The notes under the pieces: model-generated
Databases searched by the model: none
What the model was told of the DNA's origin: nothing
Seen by the model: the letters and a program-made list of their open reading frames with translations, nothing else
Assembly (NCBI GenBank): GCA_033807775.1
Contig: CM066320.1
Location: 184,244,284-184,308,283, forward strand
DNA from: Saussurea involucrata
Taxonomy: Eukaryota > Streptophyta > Magnoliopsida > Asterales > Asteraceae
DNA length: 64,000 bases
Direction: 5' to 3'
Part shown: positions 1 through 10,577 of the stretch, piece after piece
How the letters are laid out: every line of letters starts with the position of its first letter
Numbering within the stretch: the stretch's first letter is position 1
Translations under genes and position numbers: made by a program

Positions 1-2867
1 AGCGAAGATGTCTGCGGAAGACGTACCTGTGGTACGGGAGTTCACCGACGTGTTTCCCTAGGAGTTGCCGGGGATACCTCCCGAACGACAGGTAAAGTTT
101 CGGATCGATCTGATCCCGGGTGCGGCTCCGGTGGCCAAGGCACCCTACCGCCTGGCTCCACCGGAAATGAAAGAGCTGTACGCCCAGCTGCAAGAACTAC
201 TCGAAAAGGAGTTCATTAGACCGAGCTGTTCGCCGTGGGAGCACCTATCTTATTCGTGAAGAAGCAGGATGGATCACATCGGATGTGCATAGATTACCGA
301 GAGCTGAATAAGCTTATGGTAAAGAATCGTTATCCTTTGCCAAGGATTGACGATTTGTTCGACCAGCTTCAGGGGGCCTCATGGTTCTCCAAGATTGATC
401 TACGGTCGGGGTACCACCAGATGCGGGTCAGGAGTGAGGACATGGAAAAGACGGCTTTCCGTACGCGATACGGTCATTACGAGTTTGTGGTGATGCCTTT
501 TGGACTCACCAATGCACCTGCAGCGTTCATGGACCTCATGAACCGAGTGTGTAGTCCGATGTTGGACCGTTCGGTGATTGTGTTCATCGATGACATTCTG
601 GTGTATTCGAAGACCAAGGAGGAGCACGAGATGCATCTTCGAGAAGTGTTGGAAGTATTGAGGCGAGAGAAGTTATACGCTAAGTTTTCCAAGTGCGAAT
701 TCTGGTTACGAGAGGTCCAGTTCCTAGGACATGTCGTGAATCAGGATGGTATTATGGTTGACCCAGCTAAGATTGCAGCTGTGATGCGGTGGGAGGTGCC
801 GAAGACTCCTACTGAGGTGAGAAGCTTTCTGGGATTAGCGGGGTATTATCGAAGGTTTATACAGGATTTCTCTAAGATCGCGTTACCCATGACGCGATTG
901 ACAAAGAAATCTGCGGCTTTCAGTTGGGGGGAGGAACAACAGAAGGCGTTCGAGGAGCTACGTAGGCGGTTGTGTGAGGCTCCTGTGTTAACCTTACCCG
1001 AGGGCATGGAGGATTTGGTAGTATATTGTGACGCCTCACATCAGGGTTGGGTGTCGTGCTTATGCAGCGCGGCAAAGTCATAGCCTACGCTTCTAGACAG
1101 CTGAAGCCTCACGAAGCAAATTACCCGACTCATGACCTGGAGTTGGGAGCGGTAGTGTTTGCCCTTAAAATTTGGAGGCACTATCTCTATGGTGTTAAGT
1201 GTATAATCTACACTGACCATAAGAGCCTCAAGTACTTGATGGATCAGCAGAACCTTAATATGCGTCAGCGAAGATGGCTCGATGTGGTTAAGGATTATGA
1301 CTGCGAGATACTTTACCACCCGGGTAAGGCGAACGTGGTCGCGGACGCACTCAGCCGACATCCGGTCGGTGAGCCACTGAGGGGTTATTGTCAGCGATTG
1401 ACAGTGATTACACCTATCCTGGAGTCGATAGGAAGCGCCCAAGAGGTGGCTGTCTTGGAGGAAAATGCAAAGCGGGAAAGAGTGTCGGGGGAAATCTCGA
1501 AGTTCGTTCGTGATAGTCGGGGGTTGTTAACTCGACATGGTCGGGTGTGGGTTCCATTCATCGGTGGGAACCGGCAGGTACTAATGGATGAGGCGCATAA
1601 GTCCAAGTTCTCGATTCACCCGGGGGCTACAAAGATGTACAGGGACTTGCGCGAAGGTTACTGGTGGCCCGGCATGAAGCGGGATGTTGCTAGATGTGTT
1701 GAGGTATGTATGACCTGTCGGAAGGTCAAAGCGGAACATCAACGACCCCATGGTAAATTTCAACCGTTGGAGGCCCCGGTTTGGAAATGGGAAGAGATTA
1801 CCATGGACTTCATAACGAAACTCCCAAGGACTCCCCGTGGGAACGATGCCATTTGGGTGATCGTTGACCGTCTGACCAAGAGTGCACACTTCTTGGCCAT
1901 CAGGGAGAGCTCCTCGGCGGAGAAGCTTGCGGAGGTGTTTGTGCGTGAGATCGTGGCCAGGCACGGGGTGCCAGTTTCGATTGTCTCCGACAGGGATACT
2001 CGTTTTACCTCTCGATTTTGGGAGAAGTTCCAGTCGGAGATGGGTACACGATTACACTTTAGCACGGCCTTTCATCCACAGACGGACGGACAGAGCGAGC
2101 GAACCATTCAGACCCTCGAGGATATGCTTCGAGCTTGTATCATCGATTTTGGAGGTAGTTGGGATCAGTACCTACCTTTGGCGGAATTTTCCTACAACAA
2201 CAGCTACCACTCTAGTATTGGCATGCCGCCATACGAGTTGTTGTACGGTAGGAAATGCAGGACGCCCGTTTGTTGGGGCGAGGTTGGGCATCGGGTGTTA
2301 GGGAGTACTGACATCGTGTTGAAGACGACCGAGACAATTCAGATGGTGCGGGACCGTTTGGTTACTGCACAGAGTCGGCAGAAGAGCTACGCCGACAAAA
2401 GGCGATCCGACTTGGAGTTTCGGGTGGGTGATTATGTTTTGTTGAAGGTTTCACCCTGGAAGGGGGTGATCCGGTTTCGTAAGCGGGGGAAGCTAGGGCC
2501 TCGTTATATTGGGCCTTACCGGATCATCGCCCGTGTGGGGAAAGTGGCTTACCGGTTGGAGCTACCGGAGGAACTGAACTTGATTCACAACACCTTCCAC
2601 GTTTCGCAATTGCGGAAGTGTGTGATGGATGAGTCTGCAGTAGTACCGCTCGAAGATATTCAGATCGATGAGCGGCTTAATTACGTGGAAAAGCCAGTTG
2701 CTATTCTTGACAGGAGGACGAGAACCTCGCGGAACAAGGTTGTTGGTTTGGTGAAGGTTCAATGGAGACACCGAAAGGGTTCTGAGTGGACTTGGGAACC
2801 TGAAGCGGAGATGCGTGAGAATTACCCCGAGTTGTTCATCGGACGAGACTTTGAGGACGAAGTCTAG
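1..2867 (+). pseudogene. gypsy pol: RT, RNase H, integrase, chromodomain (broken)
   Basis: Reverse transcriptase is recognised by YPLPRIDDLFDQL, FSKIDLRSGYHQ and the catalytic FIDDILVYSK. RNase H begins at YCDAS. Integrase has an HHCC zinc-binding region (DEAHKSKFSIHPG followed by CVEVCMTC), the D,D,E core (TMDF, VSDRDTRF, DGQSERTIQTLE) and a GPY/F module. The last about 35 residues (KVQWRHRKGSEWTWEPE and on) look like a chromodomain. Lesions seen: TAG at 59-61 in the conserved stretch before the RT; a one-base loss near 239 in the SPWGAP motif; a one-base loss near 1047 in RNase H, after which the frame at 1047-2867 runs to the stop. The rest is well conserved, so decay is moderate. The enzyme would have copied and integrated the element's RNA. 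Confidence 0.93.
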
Positions 2868-2869
2868 CC

Positions 2870-2884
2870 CAAGCGGGGGAGAGT
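2870..2884 (+). other. Polypurine tract of G1
   Basis: A purine-rich run (AAGCGGGGGAGAG) lies between the pol stop and the TG that opens the LTR. This is the usual site for plus-strand priming in gypsy elements and fixes the LTR start. Confidence 0.8.
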
Positions 2885-5209
2885 TGTAAAGCCCGTAACC
2901 CGGTACGTTTATTTTATTTTATTTTATCCTCCGTCTCTATTATTTTTTTTATTTTTAAAAAATAAATAAATAAGAGAAGACGTCCTTAGCATTTTTCGTC
3001 AACGGGGTTAGTTACTTTGGATTATATTGTGAACAACTTTAAGTAGTCATGGTTGTTTGGCACTTAGGGAAATGAAGAGGGACTAATGGTGACAATACAC
3101 CATTCTTGTGCATGTGAACTAGCCAAGGCCGATCACTTCCCCTCCCATTTTCGTTTTGTTTCTTTTAGCAAACCCCAAGGACCCTTCTTCCCCCTCCCTT
3201 TTGTTTGTGTCGGTTGTGAGAGAGAGAGAGAGAGAGAACGCAAGAAGAGAGAGATAGAGAGAAACCGTGAGAAGGAGAAGAGGTTGGACGGAACCCCCCC
3301 CTGTCGTCGCTGCTACTGCTGCCGCCGGGAGTTCGCCGGAAACCGCCGTCGCTTGTGTTCGTCGGAGGTCTCGAGGGAGAGAGAAGCAGGGAGGTGCGGT
3401 TGTGTGGCGTCTTAGCAAGGTAAGTCGTTCCTTCGTCTCGCTCCCTTTTCCTTTCTTTTGTTTCCGGCAAAACGACCACCGCGAAGCCACCGCCGCCGTA
3501 CGCCGCCGCTGGGGTGGCCGAGGGCTGGGCGGTCTTGGTTCCGTGTGTGTGCTGGTATGTGTTCGCGTGTGGCAGCCGTGAGGGGGAGCGAGAGTGTGAG
3601 GGTGGTATGGAGAGATGAGGGGTGTGGGTGTCGCCGGAACGCCGCCGTCGCCGTCGTGCCCCACTGCCGGAGGTGGCAGTGGGTGGTGCCCGTGGCGTAA
3701 CCCTAAAACCACCCTGACCGTAACCCTAAACCATTGAACCTTAAACCATAAACCGTTAATCCTAATCTCAAAAACCGTTTTATCATTTCATGTGAATTGT
3801 TGTAATCTGCCACTGTTTTGCGTAGTCAATAACCTTTTACTCGTAGCTCGGATTGAAATGAAATCGGTGGCCGAAGTTCACTAATCGAGTCAGGAAAGTT
3901 TTTCGTGTTCTGCCGAAAATCTGTTTAAGCCCGTAGCTGGGCCGTATGGGGCTGTTTATACAGCCTGGTCCGAAAAACTTCCAGCTTTCTGTCCCTGTTT
4001 TGTTTTATGCATAACTTTTGCTTGGAATGTCGGTTTGGGATAGGACTGGTGCCAAAAGTTTCGTTTCGGAGTCTATTAAGTTTCCTCTGTTTCGCAGAAA
4101 GACCAGTTCGGACCATAGATAGGGCGATGTTACCATGTTGTACTGAAAGGTCCGGGTGTTCGCTGTTCTGCGAATCATTTTTGTAAAATCCATAGTAAAT
4201 TATAGAAAAATCGTTAGGACGCGTGCGATACGTCCCTGAAATCGTAAGACTTAGAACTCCGTAATTATGGATTTTAATTTCTGTATTTATCAGTTTTAAG
4301 GGGGTAAAACAGGTCCCGAACAGACCCGTAACTTTTAATAAAAAGCTGGAATATTTAGGCTTTTGGAAGCTAGTAAACGTGTTATGGGTCAGGACTTTCC
4401 TTTGACTTTTTATACGTATTTAGGTGGGAGAAAGTGAAGAAGATTGCCGTGTTGGTGTTGCGATTCGTGAGCACGTTGCTTAGCCTTGAGGTGAGTTCTC
4501 TCACCGCGTAGATAGGAATTTCATGCATGTCGTTCTTTTGCGTTACGTGTTATTACGTGTATTTATGTGCTTACATGAACTAGTTGGGATGTGATAACTG
4601 GTTGGGATGTGATAACTGGTTGTGATTTGTTGAATTCGTATGTGAAATATTTATGCATGTGTACACCTCGGTGGGACTGAGGGGCTCGGTGGGACCGAGG
4701 ACTTGGTGGGACTAAGCTAGTACAACAATCTTTACTCGGTGGGACCGAGGGCTCGGTGGGACTGAGCTTGCATTAATGTATTTTGTGTACTCGGTGGGAC
4801 CGATGTTTGTGCTTATATAATAAACATTATGTGGTTTGATATTCGTGGTGATGGTGATGTTACCTACTTGCGAGTAGGGGTGATATGCGTGGGGTTGCTA
4901 CCTACGTTTGTGGTTGGATTCACTAAGCGTTATAGCTTACCCCTTCCCAATATGTTGTTATTTCAGGTGCGGGCGGCAGTCGGGCGTGACCGTACACACA
5001 TCAAGCGCAGAGCATCAAAGATTGTTAAACTTTCACTTTCAAACCCTTTGAATTTAATTATGTATTTTTCCGCTGCATAAACTTTGTTGACGGTTTGAGT
5101 CAACGACGTTAATTTCAATTAAGACATGAGTTACTAGATTATGGTTGTTTTATAATGAAATGGATGTTTTAAAAATTTTAAATTTCCTTGTAATTTTTGG
5201 GACGTTACA
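2885..5209 (+). repeat. 3' LTR of G1 (about 2.3 kb)
   Basis: The LTR begins TGTAAAGCCCG and ends GACGTTACA. It holds a GA microsatellite (about 3217-3238), GC-rich untranslated sequence, and two telomere-like TAACCCTAAA motifs near 3700-3732. It also holds a splice-donor-like site at 4491 (GAG/GTGAGTT), a small hairpin at 4924-4939 (TAAGC/GCTTA) and an acceptor-like TTTCAG ending at 4966. Open frames inside it (for example 3119-3712 on the minus strand) are low-complexity and look fortuitous. Confidence 0.85.
4667..4806 (+). repeat. Tandem self-complementary repeats in the G1 LTR
   Basis: Six or so copies of CTCGGTGGGACCGAG or close variants are spread over about 140 bases. Each unit can fold on itself (CTCGGT pairs with ACCGAG around GGG). 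Comparable but unrelated hairpin arrays occur in three other LTRs of the window. Confidence 0.7.
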
Positions 5210-5790
5210 ACTTGCTGCATGGGAAGATTGGAAAAAGCACTTTCCTGAATCACTAGCACAACTTGTTTCACAAGGTAATAACATAAGGAACTTCACATCA
5301 ACTATCCTTCGGATTATTAATGGTGGAGATACCTTATTTGGCCTAACTATAAAGCAGAATGAGGCACTTCGTGATCTTGAACAACTCCAATTACATGATT
5401 GGAAAAATATTGTTTTCTTCCTAAATGATTTTGTTCATTTAGCCTCCATCTCTGGTAATTATTATGATGCAAATGTTTGCAACAGAATGTTTACTAAACT
5501 TCCAGGAGAATTGGGAAGAAAAATTGAGCTTAAATGGAAACAAGACTAGCCCAGTGTTGATGCCCAATGGAATAATGCAACAGTAAGAGCTAAGGTTATC
5601 ATAGATCACCTTAAAGCTAAGTGTTCCATGATCCAGACCCAGAGAGAGTTAAAAAAGAAAGATACAGGATTCTGTTCCTCTATCTATACTCCTCAAACTT
5701 ATGATAAAATTCATAAGAAGAAAAAGGCCTTTCCTAGTAAAAGAAAGCCCAAAAGACTTACTTTCTTAGAAAGTCCAATGTAAGAAAGCC
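5210..5790 (+). pseudogene. Pararetrovirus coat-protein upstream region (broken)
   Basis: The frame in phase with 5145-5549 gives a hydrophilic protein with a Trp/Lys-rich start (AAWEDWKKHFPESLA). It then has a TAG at 5547-5549, reads on through a Lys-rich stretch and stops again near 5780. The part of the open frame before 5210 belongs to the G1 LTR, so the apparent start codon is not viral. Placement before the zinc-finger region suggests the capsid N-terminal part of a polyprotein. The assignment rests on context rather than a recognised motif. Confidence 0.55.
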
Positions 5791-5812
5791 CACATTAAAT
5801 AAAGAAAAACAT

Positions 5813-7081
5813 GTGAGAAAATATAAAGATAATAAGAATTATAACAAATTTTCTTGTTATGCTTGTGGGAAGGAAGGACATTTATCAAGCAAATGCCCTG
5901 GAAAGAAAACTCTTTTTAACCAAAGAGTTGATCTGATAAATTGCACTAATGAAGACTTAGTTGACATAACTTCTGATGTCTCAACTAACTCTGAAATCTA
6001 CTCTATTATTAGTGTAGAATACATGCAATATACTCTTCAACAAAGTGACTATTCCTTTATTGAACAACTTGCTCAATCACAAACACCGTTACAACAGAAA
6101 TATGGTTACCATAATTCTCTTGTAAATTTAGGTATTTCTGATGAAGAAATTGAAATGTTTCAAAATATAAATTTTGTAAACATTGAAGTTTTAGATTGTA
6201 CTCATAAATGGAAACACAACACAGGTAACACAAACAATAAGTGCTATAATTGCCTTTGGTACCCTTCTCTTGAGAAGCGTTCTCGTTGTGATCTGTGTAG
6301 AATTGAAGTTTGTTACTCATGTCTATCTTCTGTTTACAATTATGTTCTGCCTGAACCTAATATTTCTAGACAAAAGACAGATAGAATAACTATACTTGAT
6401 AATAGACTTCATACCCTTGAAAATCGTATGGAAAATCTTGAAATTAGTTTTCAACAATTTTCACAAAAAGATTTTGATCAAGAATTTCCTCCTTTATTTG
6501 GAAAACCACCAAAAAACAAGGGAATTCAGTTCACATATCAACCTTCATCTTCATATATGGCTACAACTCTGGTTATACCCATTATATGTAATAAAAAACC
6601 TTTGAAGAATCTTTTTGTTTTAGCTCTCTTAAACATTAAAGGCATGAAATTTCAAATTCTTGCCTTTGTTGATACAGGAGCAACTGAATCTACATTAGAT
6701 GCCTCTATACTTCCCCCAGAATTACTTAGTAAACTGGTTGAAGCACATAAGCCTTTAAAGTCTATGACATTTTCAGGAAATATACATGAAACTAACCATT
6801 ACTTGAAAAATCTTCTTTTACAATTTCAAACAAATTGTCAAGAATGGTCAGCTGCTTACTCTTTAGACACATGTTGGGTTGAAAATCTAAATGATTTGCA
6901 TGGTATACATTTAATCCTTGGATTAAATTTTTTACTTGCAAAAGATAGATCCTTTACTGCTAATAAGGATTATGTCATGTTTTCTCAGCAAGCCACCCTT
7001 ACTCCCATAATATATCAGAGTTTGCTCAAAAGCGTGGTGGAAGTGATGCAGAAGCAGAAAAATTGCAAAATCCAAGACTAG
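5813..7081 (+). pseudogene. Pararetrovirus coat zinc fingers plus aspartic protease
   Basis: An open stretch of 422 codons. Residues 15-28 form a CX2CX4HX4C zinc knuckle (Cys15, Cys18, His23, Cys28), the RNA-binding motif of the coat protein. Residues 144-170 form CX2CX11CX2CX4CX2C (Cys144, 147, 159, 162, 167, 170), the second cysteine cluster of badna- and tungroviruses. A short heptad-like stretch (LDNRLHTLENRMENLEIS) follows, then an aspartic protease with the active-site triad in AFVDTGATEST. It ends at a stop just before the RT frame, which lies in another phase, so at least one indel separates protease from RT. The segment is AT-rich, unlike the flanking gypsy elements. Confidence 0.75.
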
Positions 7082-7118
7082 TTTGTACCCCTCAAAACTG
7101 TTCTTGCAAAAATAACAG

Positions 7119-7950
7119 TTGTACAAAAAACTAGCATGTTTTAGTCCTAAGAGGACTTTTAATGATTTTCCAGACTTTGATGAACTTTGGAAAATTGAGA
7201 ATGATGACTCTTCTAAAGATTATTCTTTTCTAGACTTATCATATAATTTGGTAAAACCCTATATACTGAACCAAAAACTTATAAGTAAGAATTTTACTTA
7301 TGAAGATATTTTATATATGGTGGATCATTTACAAAAATCTGAGATTATCGGTGAAGTCCCAACCAAGTTTTGGGAAAGAAATAAGATTTTTTGTAAATTA
7401 GAAATAATTAATCCAGATTTGGTAATTAAGACAGGAATGCCCAAATATGATAATTGGACTATTGATGAGTTCAAAATGCATATTTCTCAATTACTAAAAC
7501 TAGCAGTTATTACAAGAAGCACTTCTAAGCATAGAACTGCAGCTTTTATAGTTCAGAAAGAATCAGAGAAAAAACTTGGTCAATCACGAATGGTTTTTAA
7601 CTATAAAAGACTAAATGACAATACCCATATTGATGGCTATTGTATTCCTACAAAAGAAATTCTTCTTAACAAAATCCAAGGAGCAAAATGGTTTTCAAAA
7701 TTTGATCTCAAATCAGGATTTTGGCAAGTAAGAATGCATTCAGACTCTATTCCATGGACATCTTTTACATGTAGTGAAGGACAATTTGAATGGAAGGTTA
7801 TGCCTTTTGGTCTGAAAAATGCCCCTCAGATTTTTCAAAGAAAAATGGATGATTGTTTTATGCATATATCCAATTTTACATGTGTCTATATTGATGATGT
7901 CTTGGTTTTTTCAAAAGACAAAAGTGAACACTATGGATATATTAAGTTAT
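7119..7950 (+). pseudogene. Pararetrovirus reverse transcriptase, 3'-truncated
   Basis: The fingers and palm of a Caulimoviridae RT are recognisable: MVFNYKRLND, FDLKSGFWQV, MPFGLKNAPQIFQRKM and the catalytic YIDDVLVFSK. The viral match ends about ten codons after YIDD. The sequence then becomes the leader of gypsy G2, so the thumb and RNase H are missing. Its phase differs from the protease frame upstream. Confidence 0.8.
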
Positions 7951-8222
7951 GATTTGTGAGATATGGGTAGAAGTACTAAGACGGGATAGTCTTAGAGTCG
8001 ACGGAAATACGTGAATTAAGCACTGTAACAATGGTAACGAGAATTCTCATGTATAGTATGTTCGCAATTTCAATTAGCTATTGTCATTATGGATATATTG
8101 TTACATAAGCATACTTGTTTCTAAATTGTTACAGTGACTAATGAACGTTAAAGTACGTTTCGTGTGTTTGGATACGTGTAACCATTTCTTATGGTTATCT
8201 CTTTGTGCTATATCAGAATACG

Positions 8223-9328
8223 ATGGTAAATACACCTACTAGATCCCCTAATTCTTCGGAGGATAGGGCAGTAATTGATTGGGGGCTGGAAAAGCAACCT
8301 GAAACGGGTGGAACCCATGAAAGTCCGCTGAGGCCACCTTTTATAGGAGGAATGGAAAGTCAAGCACAAAGAACGAGTATCGGTACCTCTAATCCGGTGA
8401 CAACCGAGTCTACGATGGAATCTCGCATGATGAAAAATATGATGCGAGTAATGAATACAGCGCTGGCACAACAATCAGAGATGTTCATGAAAGCGTTAAA
8501 TGATCGAAGTACTGAATTACGACGATCGGGAACGGGTACTGGTGTAGTAACTCCACCTCATAATCCTATAGTGAATGTAAACAGGAGGGTGGAGAGAGTT
8601 TGCTCATATAAAACATTTCTGAGTTGCAAGCCACCGGAGTTTACTGGAGCAGACAATCCGGTAGCATGTATGAACTGGCTTAGAGAGATGGAACAGGCGT
8701 TTTGAGCTTGTGAATGCGACGAGGAATCAAAGGTCAGGTTCGGTTCTCAAATGTTACGAGGTAATGCTTTAACCTAGTGGAATATCGTAACATCGACCGT
8801 GACGGCTCCAGTCTTGGCTGCTATGACGTGGGAGTCGTTCAAAAGAAAGATTTTAGAGGAGTATTGTAATGAGAACGAAATGGATCGAATTGAAGAAGAG
8901 TTTCAGACTCTTAAGAAGGGTACTTCGTCTGTTCGGAAGTACACGGAGTTATTCATGGAAAAGCTGAATTTAGTGGGGCATGTAGCTCCGACGGAAAAGG
9001 AGAAGATTAAAGCCTATCTGAAGGGCTTACCGGCTGACATGATGTTGAGATACGAAATTCTAAAGCCTCGACATTGAGGGAGACGATTGAAGAAGCCAAA
9101 GTCATGGAAGAGGTTTATGCCAAAGACAAGGAAGAAAATATACAAGGGGGAGAGAAACGAAAGTGGGAAGGCCGATCGGAGTCTTCTCAGAAATCTAAAT
9201 CTTTTGGCAAAAGTGCTCGTTATGAGTCTCGTCGGGAACCAAATTGGTGTCAGAAGTGCCGAAGTAAGCATTTTGGCCCGTGCCGGGTGGTAGGAAGTGA
9301 ATGTTTTAAATGTGGGAAGTCGGGTCAT
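8223..9328 (+). pseudogene. gypsy gag of G2, split by a solo LTR
   Basis: I start at ATG 8223 (MVNTPTRSPNSSEDRAV). The N-terminal part is acidic and Met-rich. The capsid core follows (VCSYKTFLSCKPPEFTGA, CMNWLREMEQAF, then WESFKRKILEEYC and VRKYTELFMEKLN). In-frame stops occur at 8703-8705 and again near 8776, with a frameshift near 9070 before RETIEEAKVMEEVYA. The zinc-knuckle region starts at 9300 (CFKCGKSGH) and is interrupted at 9328 by an inserted LTR. Coding resumes at 10578 with QAASCPIQG, which completes this CCHC knuckle and leads into a second one (CFECKQPGHFRRDC). Gag would package the element RNA. Confidence 0.85.
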
Positions 9329-10572
9329 TGATAGGCGGGTATCATCCCCTAAATCTAACCGCAAGTGTACGGTGTCGAAATCAAGTAATACGTACGAAAG
9401 TACGAGTATCGAATCCACAGGAACTAGGAATTGAGTATCACAATTACTATAAACTCTATTAACTGAACTATCGAAATTGGAGTGGTTGGTTTATAAACTA
9501 ATTAATTGCAAACAAACTAAATCAAACACGGATCAGTAAACAACTTAAGAAACTTTGATAGAGAAAACAGTTGAGGGTTGGAAATCCTAAGGTTTTCACA
9601 CATAAACATCTGACTCAAAACAATTACCAGTCGTTCTCTTTAATGAATACACAATCTTTAGATCACCGTTGTTCTCTCTCAAGCAACAACGGGTTTTATT
9701 TTAAAAGCATGGTTCTTTCTCAAGCAACCACGGTTTTTATCTTGAAACCACAAGTCTTATCTCTCGATCTCAACCTATGTAATTCAAAACACATTAAGCG
9801 CAAGATTGTAATGGGACTAAAGCTTACTCGGTATATCTCTATCACCTTTCTCACCTTAGGCATGCAATTTCTAGTTCTAGTTAACAATTAATTCTCTCGA
9901 ACTTAATTGAAAACAACACAACAATTGGAAGCTAGCTAAACTCACAAAAGCATTAAAAACGAAATCACATGCTTCATTAATTAAGGAAAACTGATAAAAG
10001 TTCAAATCATCTGTTCATATGTTATAAACCACATTCATTCCAACCCCCAACATCTAGAATTTAGTTCATGTTGGTGGTGGATTCAAACACAAAGAAAAAG
10101 GATGAAAACGTGTATGTAAACATGATGAATGTGGAAACGATGAATGTAATGGTGACTCCCTTCTCGTGTGCTCGTATCTACTTTACGTGATGAACGTGGT
10201 TCCAATCGATCCTCTATCGTGTCTCCAAAAGCTCCGAAAAAGCTCTCAAAATCGCCCTCCAGCTGTCTGCCGTCGTCCGTATGTGAATGATCTCCCAAAA
10301 CCTAGCTGCAGAAAGTGTCTTATAAAACTGGGCGTCGGGGCCAGTACTGGCGCCAGTTGGCTGGCGCCAAGACTGGCGCCAGGCTCTGTTTCTCATTTCC
10401 TCGATTTTTCTCGTTTTCAGCTCCGGAACTCGAATCTGCTGCTCTTTTGGATAATAATGCTCATACCTGTACTTTCTCACCAAAAACCCGTTAAATACTC
10501 GTATTTCACTTGAAGACATGCGTAAACCACCTAGTTTGAGATTAAAAATAATGTCGAAAATTGACATTATCA
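9329..10572. repeat. Solo LTR inside G2 gag (TGATA...TATCA)
   Basis: It starts TGATAGGCGGG, ends GACATTATCA, and is flanked by the perfect 5-bp duplication GTCAT (9324-9328 and 10573-10577). TG...CA ends plus a 5-bp duplication are typical of LTR retroelements. With no internal domain, this is a solo LTR or a very small non-autonomous LTR element. It contains a GC-rich palindrome cluster at 10337-10383 (CTGGCGCCAG repeated). Open frames inside look fortuitous. The orientation is not certain. Confidence 0.82.
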
Positions 10573-10577
10573 GTCAT

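Larger units (their letters stand above)
1..5209 (+). mobile_element. Ty3/gypsy chromovirus-type element G1, 3' portion
   Basis: The window opens inside the pol gene of a Ty3/gypsy element. Pol runs to 2867, followed by a purine-rich primer site and a long terminal repeat (TGTAAAGCCC to GACGTTACA). The 5' LTR, gag and protease lie outside the window. Directly after the LTR the sequence changes to a pararetrovirus coat-protein region (ACTTG at 5210-5214 would be one copy of the target duplication), so G1 probably inserted into that viral sequence. The chromodomain-like tail after integrase points to the chromovirus branch, Tekay/Del-like. The coding part is broken, so this is a dead copy. Confidence 0.9.
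5210..7950 (+). other. Endogenous badnavirus-like pararetrovirus segment
   Basis: After the G1 LTR comes AT-rich sequence coding for Caulimoviridae-type proteins in order: coat protein with two cysteine clusters, aspartic protease, reverse transcriptase. The second cluster has the spacing CX2CX11CX2CX4CX2C, described for badnaviruses and rice tungro bacilliform virus, which places it near that branch rather than the caulimoviruses. It is cut on the left by G1 and ends on the right within the RT, where gypsy G2 sequence begins. Stops and a frame change make it a fossil with no coding capacity for virus. Confidence 0.8.

Noticed and set aside
1581..2301. Open frames in other phases over the G1 integrase
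   Set aside because: Shadows of the conserved pol frame; they lack any motif of their own.
3119..3712. 197-codon open frame on the minus strand in the G1 LTR
   Set aside because: Low-complexity Pro/Arg/Ser-rich translation of GC-rich and GA-repeat DNA inside an LTR, with no domain and overlapping frames of similar quality on the other strand.
10214..10567. 117-codon minus-strand frame near the end of the solo LTR in G2
   Set aside because: Composition follows the LTR, it overlaps a plus-strand frame of equal length and shows no known motif.
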